From assembly GCA_045532035.1 (NCBI GenBank), contig JAZSFD010000097.1:1-24037 (forward strand): 24,037 nt of DNA, given 5' to 3'. The notes under the pieces are model-generated. The model saw only the letters and a program-made list of their open reading frames with translations, was not told the origin of the DNA and did no database searches. This document shows positions 1 to 7,979 of the stretch, in pieces (the stretch's first letter is position 1; each line of letters begins with the position of its first letter). This DNA comes from UMGS1052 sp045532035 (GTDB lineage Bacteria; Bacillota; Clostridia; Oscillospirales; CAG-382). Both the position numbers and the translations under genes were made by a program.

Positions 1-2193
1 ACCATTTCTCACCTCAGATTCGGTGACAATGTAATCAAGTCTCCTTACTATATCAACAAGGCAAACTTCGTTGCCTGCCACAACGTATCTTACATCCTCA
101 AGGGTTATAAGATCGTTCAGGACGTTGTTCCCGGCGGAACCTTCATGCTCGACTGCCAGTGGACACAGGATGAACTCGACGCTCATCTTCCCGCAACAGT
201 CAAGTCCTACATCGCCAACAACAATGTTAAGTTCTATATCATCGACGCTACCAGCATCGCTGCAAAGCAGATCGGTAACGCAAAGGTTAAGAACACAGTT
301 CTCCAGTCTGCATTCTTCGCTCTTGCAAACATTCTTCCCAAGGATGAAGCAGTTGATTACATGAAGAAGATGGCTTACAAGTCCTACATCAAGAAGGGCG
401 AAGCTATCGTTGAACTCAACTACAAGGCGATCGATGCCGGCGCAAATGCAATGGTTGAAGTTGCAGTTCCCGAAGCTTGGAAGACAGCAGGCGAAACTCC
501 CAAGAAGGCTCCTGCTACAGGCGCACGCAAGGAACTCGTTGATTTCGTCAACAACATCGTTGAACCCGTATCTCTCATGGACGGCGATTCGCTTCCCGTA
601 TCCGCATTCAAGGACATGGCTGACGGTACATTCCCTCAGGGTTCTGCTGCATACGAAAAGCGCGGCGTTGCAATTTCGGTTCCCGTATGGCACGCTGAAA
701 ACTGTATCCAGTGTAACAACTGTGCATTTGTTTGTCCTCATGCCACAATCCGTCCCTTCGCTCTCACCGCTGAAGAGGCTGAAAAGGCTCCAGAACAGAC
801 AAAGTACACAGCAAAGCCTGTTATCAAGACAGATTATAAGTTCACCATGGCTATAAGCCCCATGGACTGTATGGGCTGTACTCTCTGTGTTAAGGCTTGT
901 CCCGTAACAGCTAAGGCTGAAAAGGACGGCACACCCGAGAAGAAGGCTATCGAAATGACTGCTCAGGCAACTCAGCTCGATCAGCAGGAAGTATTTGACT
1001 ACTGTGTAGCATCTGTTTCCGAAAAGCCCGAACTCATCAACGCAACTGTAAAGGGCAGCCAGTTCAAGCAGCCTCTGCTCGAATTCTCCGGCTCCTGCGC
1101 AGGATGTGCTGAAACCTCTTACGCTCGTCTTATCACACAGCTCTTCGGCGAAAGAATGTACATCTCCAACGCCACAGGCTGTTCGTCCATCTGGGGTGGC
1201 TCCGCACCTGCAACTCCTTACACAGTAAACAAGGAAACAGGCAAGGGTCCCGCTTGGGCTAACTCCCTCTTTGAGGACAACGCTGAGCACGGTCTCGGTA
1301 TGTACCTAGGTCAGAAGGCTATCCGCGAAAGACTTATTGCCAAGATCGAAGATATGGCGAAGTCCGACAAGGCTTCGGCTGAATTCAAGGCAGCAGCTGA
1401 ACAGTTCATCGCAACAAAGAATGACGGCAAGGCAAATGAAGCAGCTACAAAGGCTCTCGTTGCAGAGCTTGAAAAGGCAGCAGCTGCAGGTTGTCCCACA
1501 GCTCCCGCAATTCTTGCTGAAAAAGACTACCTCTCCAAGAAGTCTGTTTGGATCTTCGGTGGAGACGGTTGGGCTTACGATATCGGCTTCGGCGGTCTTG
1601 ACCACGTTCTCGCTTCGGGCGAAGATGTAAACATCATGGTATTCGATACCGAAGTTTACTCCAATACAGGCGGACAGGCTTCCAAGGCTTCCAACCTCGG
1701 TCAGGTTGCACAGTTCGCGGCAGCAGGTAAGGCTATCGGCAAGAAGAACCTTGCAGAAATCGCTATGTCCTACGGCTATGTTTATGTTGCACAGATCGCT
1801 ATGGGCGCTGATATGAATCAGACTCTCAAGGCTATCACTGAAGCAGAAGCTTATCCCGGACCTTCCATCATCATCGGCTACGCTCCTTGCGAAATGCACG
1901 GTGTTAAGGGCGGTATGGTTAACTGCCAGCTCGAAATGAAGAAGGCAGTTGAGGCAGGCTACTGGCAGATGTTCCGTTACAACCCTGCTCTCAAGGCAGA
2001 AGGCAAGAGCGCATTCACTCTTGACTCCAAGGAACCCACAGCCAACTATGTTGACTTCATCAAGAGCGAAACACGTTATGCCCGTCTTGCTCAGCTCTTC
2101 CCCGAAAGAGCAGAAGAGCTCTTCGCTAAGGCTGAAGTAAAGGCTAAGGAAAAGTACGAAAGACTTGTTAAGTTCACAGAGCTTTACAAATAA
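1..2193 (+). CDS. nifJ: Pyruvate:ferredoxin (flavodoxin) oxidoreductase, 3' part
   Basis: This is the C-terminal 730 residues of a single-chain PFOR, which oxidatively decarboxylates pyruvate to acetyl-CoA and CO2 and reduces ferredoxin in the cytoplasm of anaerobes. The frame is open from base 1, so the start and roughly the first 450 residues lie outside the window. Visible are the end of the gamma-like domain (SHLRFG near residue 3), two 4Fe-4S clusters of ferredoxin type (CIQCNNCAFVC from residue 235, CMGCTLCVKAC from residue 290), the proximal-cluster cysteines (CAGC, ATGC, later APCEMHG), and the thiamine diphosphate motif GDGWAYD near residue 521 followed by NTGGQ. Lysine is written almost only as AAG and phenylalanine as TTC, unlike most other genes here, which fits very high expression. 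A terminator follows directly. The family call is secure; the left end is cut by the window. Confidence 0.97.
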   Translation, partial: TISHLRFGDNVIKSPYYINKANFVACHNVSYILKGYKIVQDVVPGGTFMLDCQWTQDELDAHLPATVKSYIANNNVKFYIIDATSIAAKQIGNAKVKNTVLQSAFFALANILPKDEAVDYMKKMAYKSYIKKGEAIVELNYKAIDAGANAMVEVAVPEAWKTAGETPKKAPATGARKELVDFVNNIVEPVSLMDGDSLPVSAFKDMADGTFPQGSAAYEKRGVAISVPVWHAENCIQCNNCAFVCPHATIRPFALTAEEAEKAPEQTKYTAKPVIKTDYKFTMAISPMDCMGCTLCVKACPVTAKAEKDGTPEKKAIEMTAQATQLDQQEVFDYCVASVSEKPELINATVKGSQFKQPLLEFSGSCAGCAETSYARLITQLFGERMYISNATGCSSIWGGSAPATPYTVNKETGKGPAWANSLFEDNAEHGLGMYLGQKAIRERLIAKIEDMAKSDKASAEFKAAAEQFIATKNDGKANEAATKALVAELEKAAAAGCPTAPAILAEKDYLSKKSVWIFGGDGWAYDIGFGGLDHVLASGEDVNIMVFDTEVYSNTGGQASKASNLGQVAQFAAAGKAIGKKNLAEIAMSYGYVYVAQIAMGADMNQTLKAITEAEAYPGPSIIIGYAPCEMHGVKGGMVNCQLEMKKAVEAGYWQMFRYNPALKAEGKSAFTLDSKEPTANYVDFIKSETRYARLAQLFPERAEELFAKAEVKAKEKYERLVKFTELYK

Positions 2194-2208
2194 TTCGCAA
2201 TAAACATT

Positions 2209-2245
2209 ATCCCCCTGCTTGCCATTGCGGCAGGCAGGGGATTTT
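2209..2245 (+). terminator. Intrinsic terminator after nifJ
   Basis: A GC-rich stem of about 14 pairs (left arm 2209-2223, loop ATTGC, right arm 2229-2242, one bulged C and one G-U pair) is followed by a short T run. It lies 15 bases after the PFOR stop and should end that transcript. Confidence 0.8.
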
Positions 2246-2328
2246 GTAAAAAAATCAGGATGTGAAGCTTTGCTCTTGAATTTCAAAAGCGAATCTTTGC
2301 ATCGCTGTATACAATACGGAGAATATGC

Positions 2329-3753
2329 ATGAACTACCGCGTTTTTGTAAACAAAACGGAAATCAAAGTCAATTCGGCAAGAGTTTCCGCATATCCCATA
2401 AACCGCGTGTGGTGGGGTGTTCAGAGAGAGCTTTCTCAGACAGAAATTGCATATTTTGCAGGCTTTGATCTTGATGCGCCCTCGGAAATTGAGGTCGAAG
2501 TTTCGGATGTTGATGTCGTAAATGTTGAGTTGAGACCGCTTGCGAAGAAATTACCTTTCACAAGGCAAAGAAACAGAATATTTTTCACCCTGTCAGAGCC
2601 CGTATCGCTCACTGTCGAGATCAACGGATATCACGAAGCCCTTGCAATTTTTGCCGATCCTCCTTTTGTTTATGAACCAAAAGAAAATGACATACATTTT
2701 CTTGCGGGAGTTCATAATGCAGGGCTTATTGTCCCTGAAAACGGGCAAAGGATCATCATTGACCGGGGAGCTTGCGTATATGGTGTGATATATGCAAAAG
2801 ACGTCGATAATGTAGAGATCCTCGGACGCGGAATTCTTGATTCCTCCATATATCGAAGAAACAACGATTCAAACGGTGCTGACGGCCACGAGGTGACACA
2901 AGCTCTTCGAAAGCTTGATATTACCGAAAGAGATGTGCATTATGCGGGCTCTTTTACGGCGTATAACTGCAAAAACCTTGTGGTTGACGGGATCACCTTT
3001 GTTGATTCGCCTTTGTGGACTGTTATCGTCCGAAACGGCTGCGAAAATGTCTTGATAAACAACATTAAGATAATAGGGCAGTGGAGATACAATTCAGACG
3101 GTGTGGATATATGTGCTTCAAAAAATGTTGCGCTTCAGAACAGCTTTATCAGAGCCTTTGACGACTGCGTTGTTGTGCGCGCTCCACATCTTGACGGTGA
3201 GACGGGCGGTTGCACCGATATCACAGTCAGGAACAACACCTTGTGGTGCGATTGGGGAAAAAATCTTGAGATCTGGTCGGGACATATCAAAAGCGAGATA
3301 CGCAACGTGTTTTTTGAGAACAATTATCTGATTCATGTTCAAATGATAGCGGCAAGCATTGACACATGGTACGGCTGCGACAGGATACTTGTTGAAAACA
3401 TCAGATATGACGGAGTCTTTGCTGAGCATGACAAGGATCACAAGCCTCAGCAATATCAGGACAGCGACGATCGATGCTATGATCTGTCTGCCGCGAGCGA
3501 TCTTTCGGATATAAAGCTTGTATCTGTCAAGGTCGGAAGACTCGGTAAGGATCTCGGAAATCAGCAGTTCGATACGAATGTCGATACAACCGGTTTTGAT
3601 ATACGCTACAGAAACATCAGCTTTGACAACATAAAGTTTACAACCGATATTCCGAACCCGATATATATTAGCTCTGAAAAGCTTTCCGAGCTTTCAGGGG
3701 TTACCATTGACGGTTTCGATTATAAGGAGTATATGAAACATGAGGAAGATTAA
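2329..3753 (+). CDS. GH28-like right-handed beta-helix glycosidase
   Basis: This 474-residue protein looks like a polygalacturonase-type (GH28, clan GH-N) glycosidase. It has an N-terminal beta-sandwich-like region of about 110 residues, then repeated short beta-strand rungs of a parallel beta-helix. Two acid motifs are visible: NSDGVD with Asp257, and FDDC with Asp278/Asp279. The 21/22-residue spacing matches the catalytic Asp180/201/202 of Aspergillus niger endopolygalacturonase II. The usual downstream GHG histidine motif is not seen; CDWGKNLEIW stands in its place, so the substrate may not be pectin and GH49-like relatives are possible. There is no signal peptide, so it probably acts on imported oligosaccharides. 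The ATG follows CGGAG by 7 bases. Its 3' end overlaps the next gene by 14 bases. Fold and clan are fairly sure; substrate unknown. Confidence 0.8.
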   Translation: MNYRVFVNKTEIKVNSARVSAYPINRVWWGVQRELSQTEIAYFAGFDLDAPSEIEVEVSDVDVVNVELRPLAKKLPFTRQRNRIFFTLSEPVSLTVEINGYHEALAIFADPPFVYEPKENDIHFLAGVHNAGLIVPENGQRIIIDRGACVYGVIYAKDVDNVEILGRGILDSSIYRRNNDSNGADGHEVTQALRKLDITERDVHYAGSFTAYNCKNLVVDGITFVDSPLWTVIVRNGCENVLINNIKIIGQWRYNSDGVDICASKNVALQNSFIRAFDDCVVVRAPHLDGETGGCTDITVRNNTLWCDWGKNLEIWSGHIKSEIRNVFFENNYLIHVQMIAASIDTWYGCDRILVENIRYDGVFAEHDKDHKPQQYQDSDDRCYDLSAASDLSDIKLVSVKVGRLGKDLGNQQFDTNVDTTGFDIRYRNISFDNIKFTTDIPNPIYISSEKLSELSGVTIDGFDYKEYMKHEED

Positions 3754-4105
3754 AACAATTGCACTTTTTTTATGCGTGCTTTCGGTTTTGTGCTGCCTTT
3801 CCTGCACAAAGGAAAACCCCGACATTTCGGGCTATTACACTGCCGACAGGCTGAATACCCTCTATTATTTTTCTCCCGACGGAAAGATCTACGAAAACGA
3901 GTCATTTGAGAGCTTCTCCTGTTATGAGGTCGAGGGCGATAAAATATACACCTATATTGAGGATGCCCGTGAGGTCTCCGAGCTGGAGTTTGATTTCAAG
4001 CTCACCGACGAAGGCTTTATGATGGGCGAGCTTGCATACAGAAAAATTCCCGATCCTGCGGAATTCACCGCTGAAACAGAAGAGGAAACGAATGAAAACA
4101 GTTAA
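3740..4105 (+). CDS. Small putative lipoprotein, function unknown
   Basis: I do not recognise a family. The 121-residue product starts with a basic residue pair and a hydrophobic stretch (about residues 6-20) ending at LSC-TKE, which resembles a lipoprotein signal with a non-ideal lipobox (Cys rather than Leu at -3). The mature part is about 100 residues, acidic, with alternating tyrosines and a lipocalin-like rhythm (GYYTADRLNTLYYFSPDGKIYE), and ends in a Glu/Thr-rich tail. It is probably membrane-anchored on the outer face. AAGGAG at 3724-3729 lies 10 bases upstream of the ATG. The gene overlaps its upstream neighbour by 14 bases and the downstream rnhA also by 14 bases, so the three are likely translationally coupled. 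Being a real gene is likely; its role is not known. Confidence 0.75.
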   Translation: MRKIKTIALFLCVLSVLCCLSCTKENPDISGYYTADRLNTLYYFSPDGKIYENESFESFSCYEVEGDKIYTYIEDAREVSELEFDFKLTDEGFMMGELAYRKIPDPAEFTAETEEETNENS

Positions 4106-4529
4106 TATCTATACCGACGGCGCCTGCCGCGGAAATCCCGGAAAGGGTGGATGGGGTGCCATTCTCGAATACTGCGGCAAACGCCGCGAAATGTCGGGAG
4201 GCGAGCGTGAGACCACGAATAACCGCATGGAGCTCACTGCCGTCATTGAGGCTCTCTCGGCTTTGAAGGAGCCTTGCGAAGTGAATCTTTACAGCGATTC
4301 AAAATATGTCATCGACGGTCTTTCAAAGGGCTGGGCGGCAAGCTGGAGAAAAAACGGCTGGAAAAAGTCGGACAAATCGCCTGCACTCAACCCTGAGCTT
4401 TGGGAAAAGCTTCTTGACCTTTCCGAAAAGCACAAGCTTAATTATTTCTGGATAAAGGGTCATGACGGACACCCCGAAAACGAACGCTGTGACACCCTTG
4501 CCACAACCGAAGCAGATAAATTCAATTGA
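4092..4529 (+). CDS. rnhA: Ribonuclease HI
   Basis: A 145-residue RNase HI, which cuts the RNA strand of RNA-DNA hybrids during replication and R-loop removal. The DEDD metal-binding set is complete: Asp9 (YTDGACRGNPG), Glu47 (NNRMEL), Asp69 (YSDSKYV) and Asp134, with the flexible His124 in the loop GHDGHPENE. The length is close to the 155 residues of the E. coli enzyme and the basic W-rich handle region (WAASWRKNGWKK) is present. I place the start at 4092, just after GAGGA at 4083-4087; the frame stays open 20 codons further upstream, but that stretch lies inside the lipoprotein gene and carries no family sequence. It overlaps the lipoprotein gene by 14 bases. The function is secure. Confidence 0.97.
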   Translation: MKTVNIYTDGACRGNPGKGGWGAILEYCGKRREMSGGERETTNNRMELTAVIEALSALKEPCEVNLYSDSKYVIDGLSKGWAASWRKNGWKKSDKSPALNPELWEKLLDLSEKHKLNYFWIKGHDGHPENERCDTLATTEADKFN

Positions 4530-4559
4530 TCATACGACAGTTCATAGGAGGACACAAAA

Positions 4560-5834
4560 ATGAGTTACAAGAAGGAAACACAATGCGTACAGGCAGGCTA
4601 CACTCCCGGAAACGGCGAGCCCAGAGTTCTGCCCATATATCAGAGCACCACATACAAATACGATTCTTCCGAGCATCTCGGCAAGCTTTTTGACCTTGAG
4701 GCAGACGGACATATGTATTCAAGAATATCAAACCCCACCGTTTCGCACGTTGAAGAAAAGATTGCAGCGCTCGAGGGCGGCGTTGGCGCTCTTTGCACCA
4801 CCTCGGGTCAGGCGGCAAATCTTCTTGCCATCCTCAACATCACATCCTGCGGTGAAAACTTTGTTTCGCTTTCGTCGATCTATGGCGGCACCATCAATCT
4901 TTTTGCCGTAACTCTCAAGAGACTTGGCATCGAAGTCCGCTTCATCACTCCCGACATGACAGATGAGCAGGTCGAGGCTCTCTTTGATGACAAGACCCGC
5001 CTTGTTTTCGGCGAGACGATTGCAAATCCCGCTCTTGATGTCCTTGACATTGAAAAATATGCAAAGCTTGCCCATGCCCACAAGATTCCTCTCGTGGTGG
5101 ACAACACCTTTGCAACCCCCGTTCTTTGCCGACCCTTTGAATTCGGCGCCGATATCGTCGTTCATTCCACCACAAAGTATATGGACGGTCAGGCAACAGT
5201 TGTCGGCGGTGTTATCGTTGACAGCGGAAACTTTGACTGGACAGTCGACGGCAAGTTCCCGGGTCTTACACAGCCCGATGAATCATATCACGGTGTTGTA
5301 TATACAAAGAACTTTGGCAATGCGGCATATATTACAAAGGCGCGCGTTCAGCTGATGCGTGATTTTGGCGTGCTTCCTCCTGCAATTTCCGCATTCCTTC
5401 TCAATTCAGGACTTACCACCTTGCATCTTCGTATGGAGCGCCATTCGGAAAACGCTCTCAAGGTGGCAAAATATCTCGAAAACAATGACAAGGTCGCATG
5501 GGTAAACTATCCCGGTCTTGAATCGAGCAAGGACTATGAACTTGCAAAAAAATATCTTCCCGACGGAGCAAGCGGTGTCATCTCGTTCGGTGTCAAGGGA
5601 GGAAGGGAAGCTGCTGTCAAGTTCATGGACAGCCTCAAGCTTGCCGCCATCGTTGTTCATGTTGCCGATGCCAGAACCTGCGTTCTCCATCCTGCAAGCA
5701 CCACCCACAGACAGCTTACCGACGAACAGCTTGTTGCCGCAGGCATCGGAGCTGACCTTGTCCGTATGTCTATCGGCATCGAAAACGCTGATGATGTAAT
5801 TGCCGACATCGAGCAGGCTCTTTGCAACGCATGA
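4560..5834 (+). CDS. metY: O-acetylhomoserine sulfhydrylase (PLP enzyme)
   Basis: A 424-residue enzyme of the Cys/Met-metabolism PLP family (fold type I), of a length typical of O-acetylhomoserine sulfhydrylases rather than the shorter (about 380-residue) cystathionine enzymes. It would make homocysteine directly from O-acetylhomoserine and sulfide. The N-terminal ETQCVQAGYTPGNGEPRV is typical of MetY, and the PLP-binding lysine is Lys206 in HSTTKYMDG. YSRISNPT and ALEGG near the N-terminus and SIGIEN near the C-terminus are family signatures. A strong AGGAGG at 4546-4551 precedes the ATG. The homoserine acyltransferase gene follows 36 bases downstream and supplies its substrate; its Glu111 predicts an acetyl product, which agrees with this assignment. 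No riboswitch fits in the 30-base gap before it. Confidence 0.95.
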   Translation: MSYKKETQCVQAGYTPGNGEPRVLPIYQSTTYKYDSSEHLGKLFDLEADGHMYSRISNPTVSHVEEKIAALEGGVGALCTTSGQAANLLAILNITSCGENFVSLSSIYGGTINLFAVTLKRLGIEVRFITPDMTDEQVEALFDDKTRLVFGETIANPALDVLDIEKYAKLAHAHKIPLVVDNTFATPVLCRPFEFGADIVVHSTTKYMDGQATVVGGVIVDSGNFDWTVDGKFPGLTQPDESYHGVVYTKNFGNAAYITKARVQLMRDFGVLPPAISAFLLNSGLTTLHLRMERHSENALKVAKYLENNDKVAWVNYPGLESSKDYELAKKYLPDGASGVISFGVKGGREAAVKFMDSLKLAAIVVHVADARTCVLHPASTTHRQLTDEQLVAAGIGADLVRMSIGIENADDVIADIEQALCNA

Positions 5835-5870
5835 TCACAATACAAACACAAATTTTCCCGGAGTAAAATA

Positions 5871-6803
5871 ATGCCAATCAAAATACCAAACGATCTTCCT
5901 GCCACAAAAACGCTGGGAGAAGAGAACATTTTTGTCATAACCGAGACCCGCGCCATAACCCAGGACATCAGACCCTTGCACATTCTCATTCTCAACCTGA
6001 TGCCCACAAAGATCGTGACAGAAACTCAGCTTGCCCGGATTCTCGGTAACACCCCTTTGCAGGTAGAGCTTGACTTTTTACAGACCGCAACTCATAAGTC
6101 CACACACACCTCACAAGAGCACATGATTGCTTTTTATAAAACCTTTGATGAGATCAAGGACAGAAAGTTTGACGGAATGATAATCACCGGTGCACCTGTG
6201 GAGCATCTCGAATTTGAAAATGTAAACTATTGGGACGAGCTCTGCGAGATAATGGAATGGAGCAAGACTCATGTCACAAGCACCTTCCATATCTGCTGGG
6301 GCGCTCAGGCAGGGCTTTACTATCATTACGGTATCAAGAAATATCCCCTTGAAAAAAAGATGTTCGGTATTTTCAAGCATACCATCGAATACAAAAATTC
6401 CATCCTTTTCAGAGGGGTTGACGATGAGTTTTTCGCTCCTCATTCGCGCCACACGACAGTCTTGCGCGAGGATATCGAAAAGGTTCCCGAGCTTCGCATT
6501 CTTGCCTCCTCCGAAATGGCAGGAGTTTATGCCGTGTCCACCGACATGGGCAAACAGATTTTCATCACAGGCCATTCGGAGTATGACGCCGATACCTTGC
6601 AAAAGGAATATATGCGCGACAAAAATGCAGGGCTTGAAATTGAGATCCCCTATAACTATTTCCCCGATGACGATGATACAAAAAAGCCTTTGAATGTTTG
6701 GAGAAGCCACGCAAACCTTCTTTTCTCCAACTGGCTAAATTACTATGTATACCAGACAACACCTTACGACATCAACGCCATCAACGGAAAAGCACATCAT
6801 TAA
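5871..6803 (+). CDS. metA: Homoserine O-acetyltransferase (MetA family)
   Basis: A 310-residue MetA-family acyltransferase, aligning end to end with E. coli MetA. It activates homoserine at the branch point to methionine. Catalytic residues sit at the standard numbers: Cys142 (HICWGAQAG), His235 and Glu237 (TGHSEYDAD). Residue 111 is Glu (GAPVEHLEFE), whereas E. coli has Gly; in this family Glu111 is the established determinant for acetyl-CoA over succinyl-CoA (shown for Bacillus cereus MetA). I therefore call it an acetyltransferase despite the 'succinyltransferase' family name, in line with the adjacent O-acetylhomoserine sulfhydrylase. A GGAG lies upstream of the ATG, the gap to metY is 36 bases, and a terminator follows 7 bases after the stop, so metY-metA form a closed module. 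Confidence 0.96.
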   Translation: MPIKIPNDLPATKTLGEENIFVITETRAITQDIRPLHILILNLMPTKIVTETQLARILGNTPLQVELDFLQTATHKSTHTSQEHMIAFYKTFDEIKDRKFDGMIITGAPVEHLEFENVNYWDELCEIMEWSKTHVTSTFHICWGAQAGLYYHYGIKKYPLEKKMFGIFKHTIEYKNSILFRGVDDEFFAPHSRHTTVLREDIEKVPELRILASSEMAGVYAVSTDMGKQIFITGHSEYDADTLQKEYMRDKNAGLEIEIPYNYFPDDDDTKKPLNVWRSHANLLFSNWLNYYVYQTTPYDINAINGKAHH

Positions 6804-6810
6804 GCAAAGA

Positions 6811-6838
6811 AGAACCTCGATAAACGAGGTTCTTTTTG
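6811..6838 (+). terminator. Intrinsic terminator after metA
   Basis: A perfect 9-bp stem, AGAACCTCG / CGAGGTTCT, encloses the loop ATAAA and runs into CTTTTTG. It starts 7 bases after the metA stop. Confidence 0.88.
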
Positions 6839-6871
6839 TATCGGATTTTACAAATCGTATCAGAACTTGCA

Positions 6872-6899
6872 TTTACTTTTTACAGCTCTTCGTCATAAT
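6872..6899 (+). promoter_or_regulatory. Possible sigma-A promoter for the epimerase gene
   Basis: TTTACT at 6872-6877 and CATAAT at 6894-6899 are separated by 16 bases. It sits between the metA terminator and the next gene, where a promoter is needed. An 11-bp direct repeat, ACAAATCGTAT, flanks it at 6850-6860 and 6907-6917. Confidence 0.4.
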
Positions 6900-6932
6900 A
6901 AAGATAACAAATCGTATGAAAGGCAGATAAAT

Positions 6933-7934
6933 ATGAAAAAAGTTCTTGTACTTGGCTCCAGCGGAGCCATGGGACAGTATCTGGTCCCGATTCTTTCGGA
7001 AATGGGCTATGCCGTCGATGCCGTGTCGCTTGTGGATGAAAATATTTCATACAAAAACGTCCGTACCGTAAAGGCAAATGTTTTTGAGGAGGGCGTACTT
7101 GACGAATTTTTGAAGAACCATTATGACGGAGTTGTGGACTTCATGAATTACGGCGGTGACAGCTTCTATCATGTATACAAAAAGTTTCTTGACAACACAG
7201 ATCACTACATTTTCCTTTCCTCCTGCCGCATCTATGCCAATGAGGAAACACCCATAAAGGAAACCTCCCCCCGTCTTCTTGATGTAACTGCCGATCCTGC
7301 CCTTCGCGCATCCGATGACTACTGCATCTATAAGGCAAAAAGCGAAAATCTTCTTATGTTAAGCGGTACAAAAAACTGGACTATTGTCCGTCCCGCAACT
7401 ACCTATTCCAAGATGCGCTATCAGCTTGTGACGCTCGAGGCACCCTTCAATGTGGGACGAGCTTTTGCAGGAAAGAAGGTCGTTCTTCCGATTCAGGCTA
7501 AGAACAAACCCGCAACGCTAAGCTGGGCAGGGGATGTGGCTGAAATGATCGCAAAGCTTCTTTTCAATCAAAAGGCATTCTGCGAGATATATAATGTTTT
7601 CACCGATGAATCGAGAAAATGGAGCGAGATTGCGGAATATTACAACGATATTTGCGGTCTTGAGGCTGTCTGGGTGGACAAAGAGGATTATATGAACATT
7701 TTGTCTCCCGGAATCCCCAACAATGTCAGATGGCAGCTTGAATATGCAAGACTGTTTGACAGGATCACCGATAACTCAAAGGTGCTTGAAGCCACAGGTA
7801 TGAAGCGCGAGAACCTTATGCCTCTGTATGACGGTCTGAAGAAAGAGGTTGCTGCCTGCCCGCGCGACTTTAAGTGGTGGGGAGAGGATGTCAATTCGCG
7901 AATGGATGAATATATCAAGGAGCATAAGCTCTGA
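6933..7934 (+). CDS. NAD-dependent epimerase/dehydratase family protein
   Basis: A 333-residue extended short-chain dehydrogenase. It begins with a Rossmann strand and GSSGAMG (Gly8, Gly11, Gly14), has SSCRIYANEETP at the position of the usual serine strand, and YCIYK as the YxxxK catalytic pair. This matches nucleotide-sugar or sugar epimerase/dehydratases; the exact substrate cannot be told. The length is normal for the family and there is no signal peptide, so it is cytoplasmic. The chosen ATG at 6933 opens directly into the Rossmann strand; the frame stays open another 22 codons, but that part would cross the predicted promoter and has no family sequence. The ribosome binding site (AAGG near 6920) is modest. 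It stands alone between two terminators and converges with the HTH regulator gene. Confidence 0.85.
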   Translation: MKKVLVLGSSGAMGQYLVPILSEMGYAVDAVSLVDENISYKNVRTVKANVFEEGVLDEFLKNHYDGVVDFMNYGGDSFYHVYKKFLDNTDHYIFLSSCRIYANEETPIKETSPRLLDVTADPALRASDDYCIYKAKSENLLMLSGTKNWTIVRPATTYSKMRYQLVTLEAPFNVGRAFAGKKVVLPIQAKNKPATLSWAGDVAEMIAKLLFNQKAFCEIYNVFTDESRKWSEIAEYYNDICGLEAVWVDKEDYMNILSPGIPNNVRWQLEYARLFDRITDNSKVLEATGMKRENLMPLYDGLKKEVAACPRDFKWWGEDVNSRMDEYIKEHKL

Positions 7935-7940
7935 AAATAA

Positions 7941-7970
7941 AAATTGCCGATCTTCCGATCGGCAATTTTT
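7941..7970. terminator. Bidirectional terminator between convergent genes
   Basis: A perfect 12-bp stem (7941-7952 with 7957-7968, loop TTCC; core TTGCCGATC) has a T run on its right and an A run on its left (AAAATAAAAA), so it can end transcription from both the epimerase gene and the minus-strand regulator gene whose stop is at 7980. Confidence 0.88.
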
Positions 7971-7979
7971 CAGTTTATC

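Noticed and set aside
1306..2286. 326-codon open frame on the minus strand, antisense to PFOR
   Set aside because: It is Ser/Cys/Phe-rich, has no family features, and arises from the strongly biased codons of the PFOR gene on the other strand.
2300..2315. TATACA before the GH28-like gene as a promoter -10
   Set aside because: No -35 at 16-18 bases, and transcription would start only about 10 bases before the ATG, after or within the ribosome site.
4530..4559. SAM riboswitch or T-box before the methionine genes
   Set aside because: Only 30 bases separate rnhA from metY, too few for either structure.
5406..6007. Minus-strand open frames opposite metY and metA
   Set aside because: They have no ribosome sites or family sequence and sit wholly within well-identified plus-strand genes.
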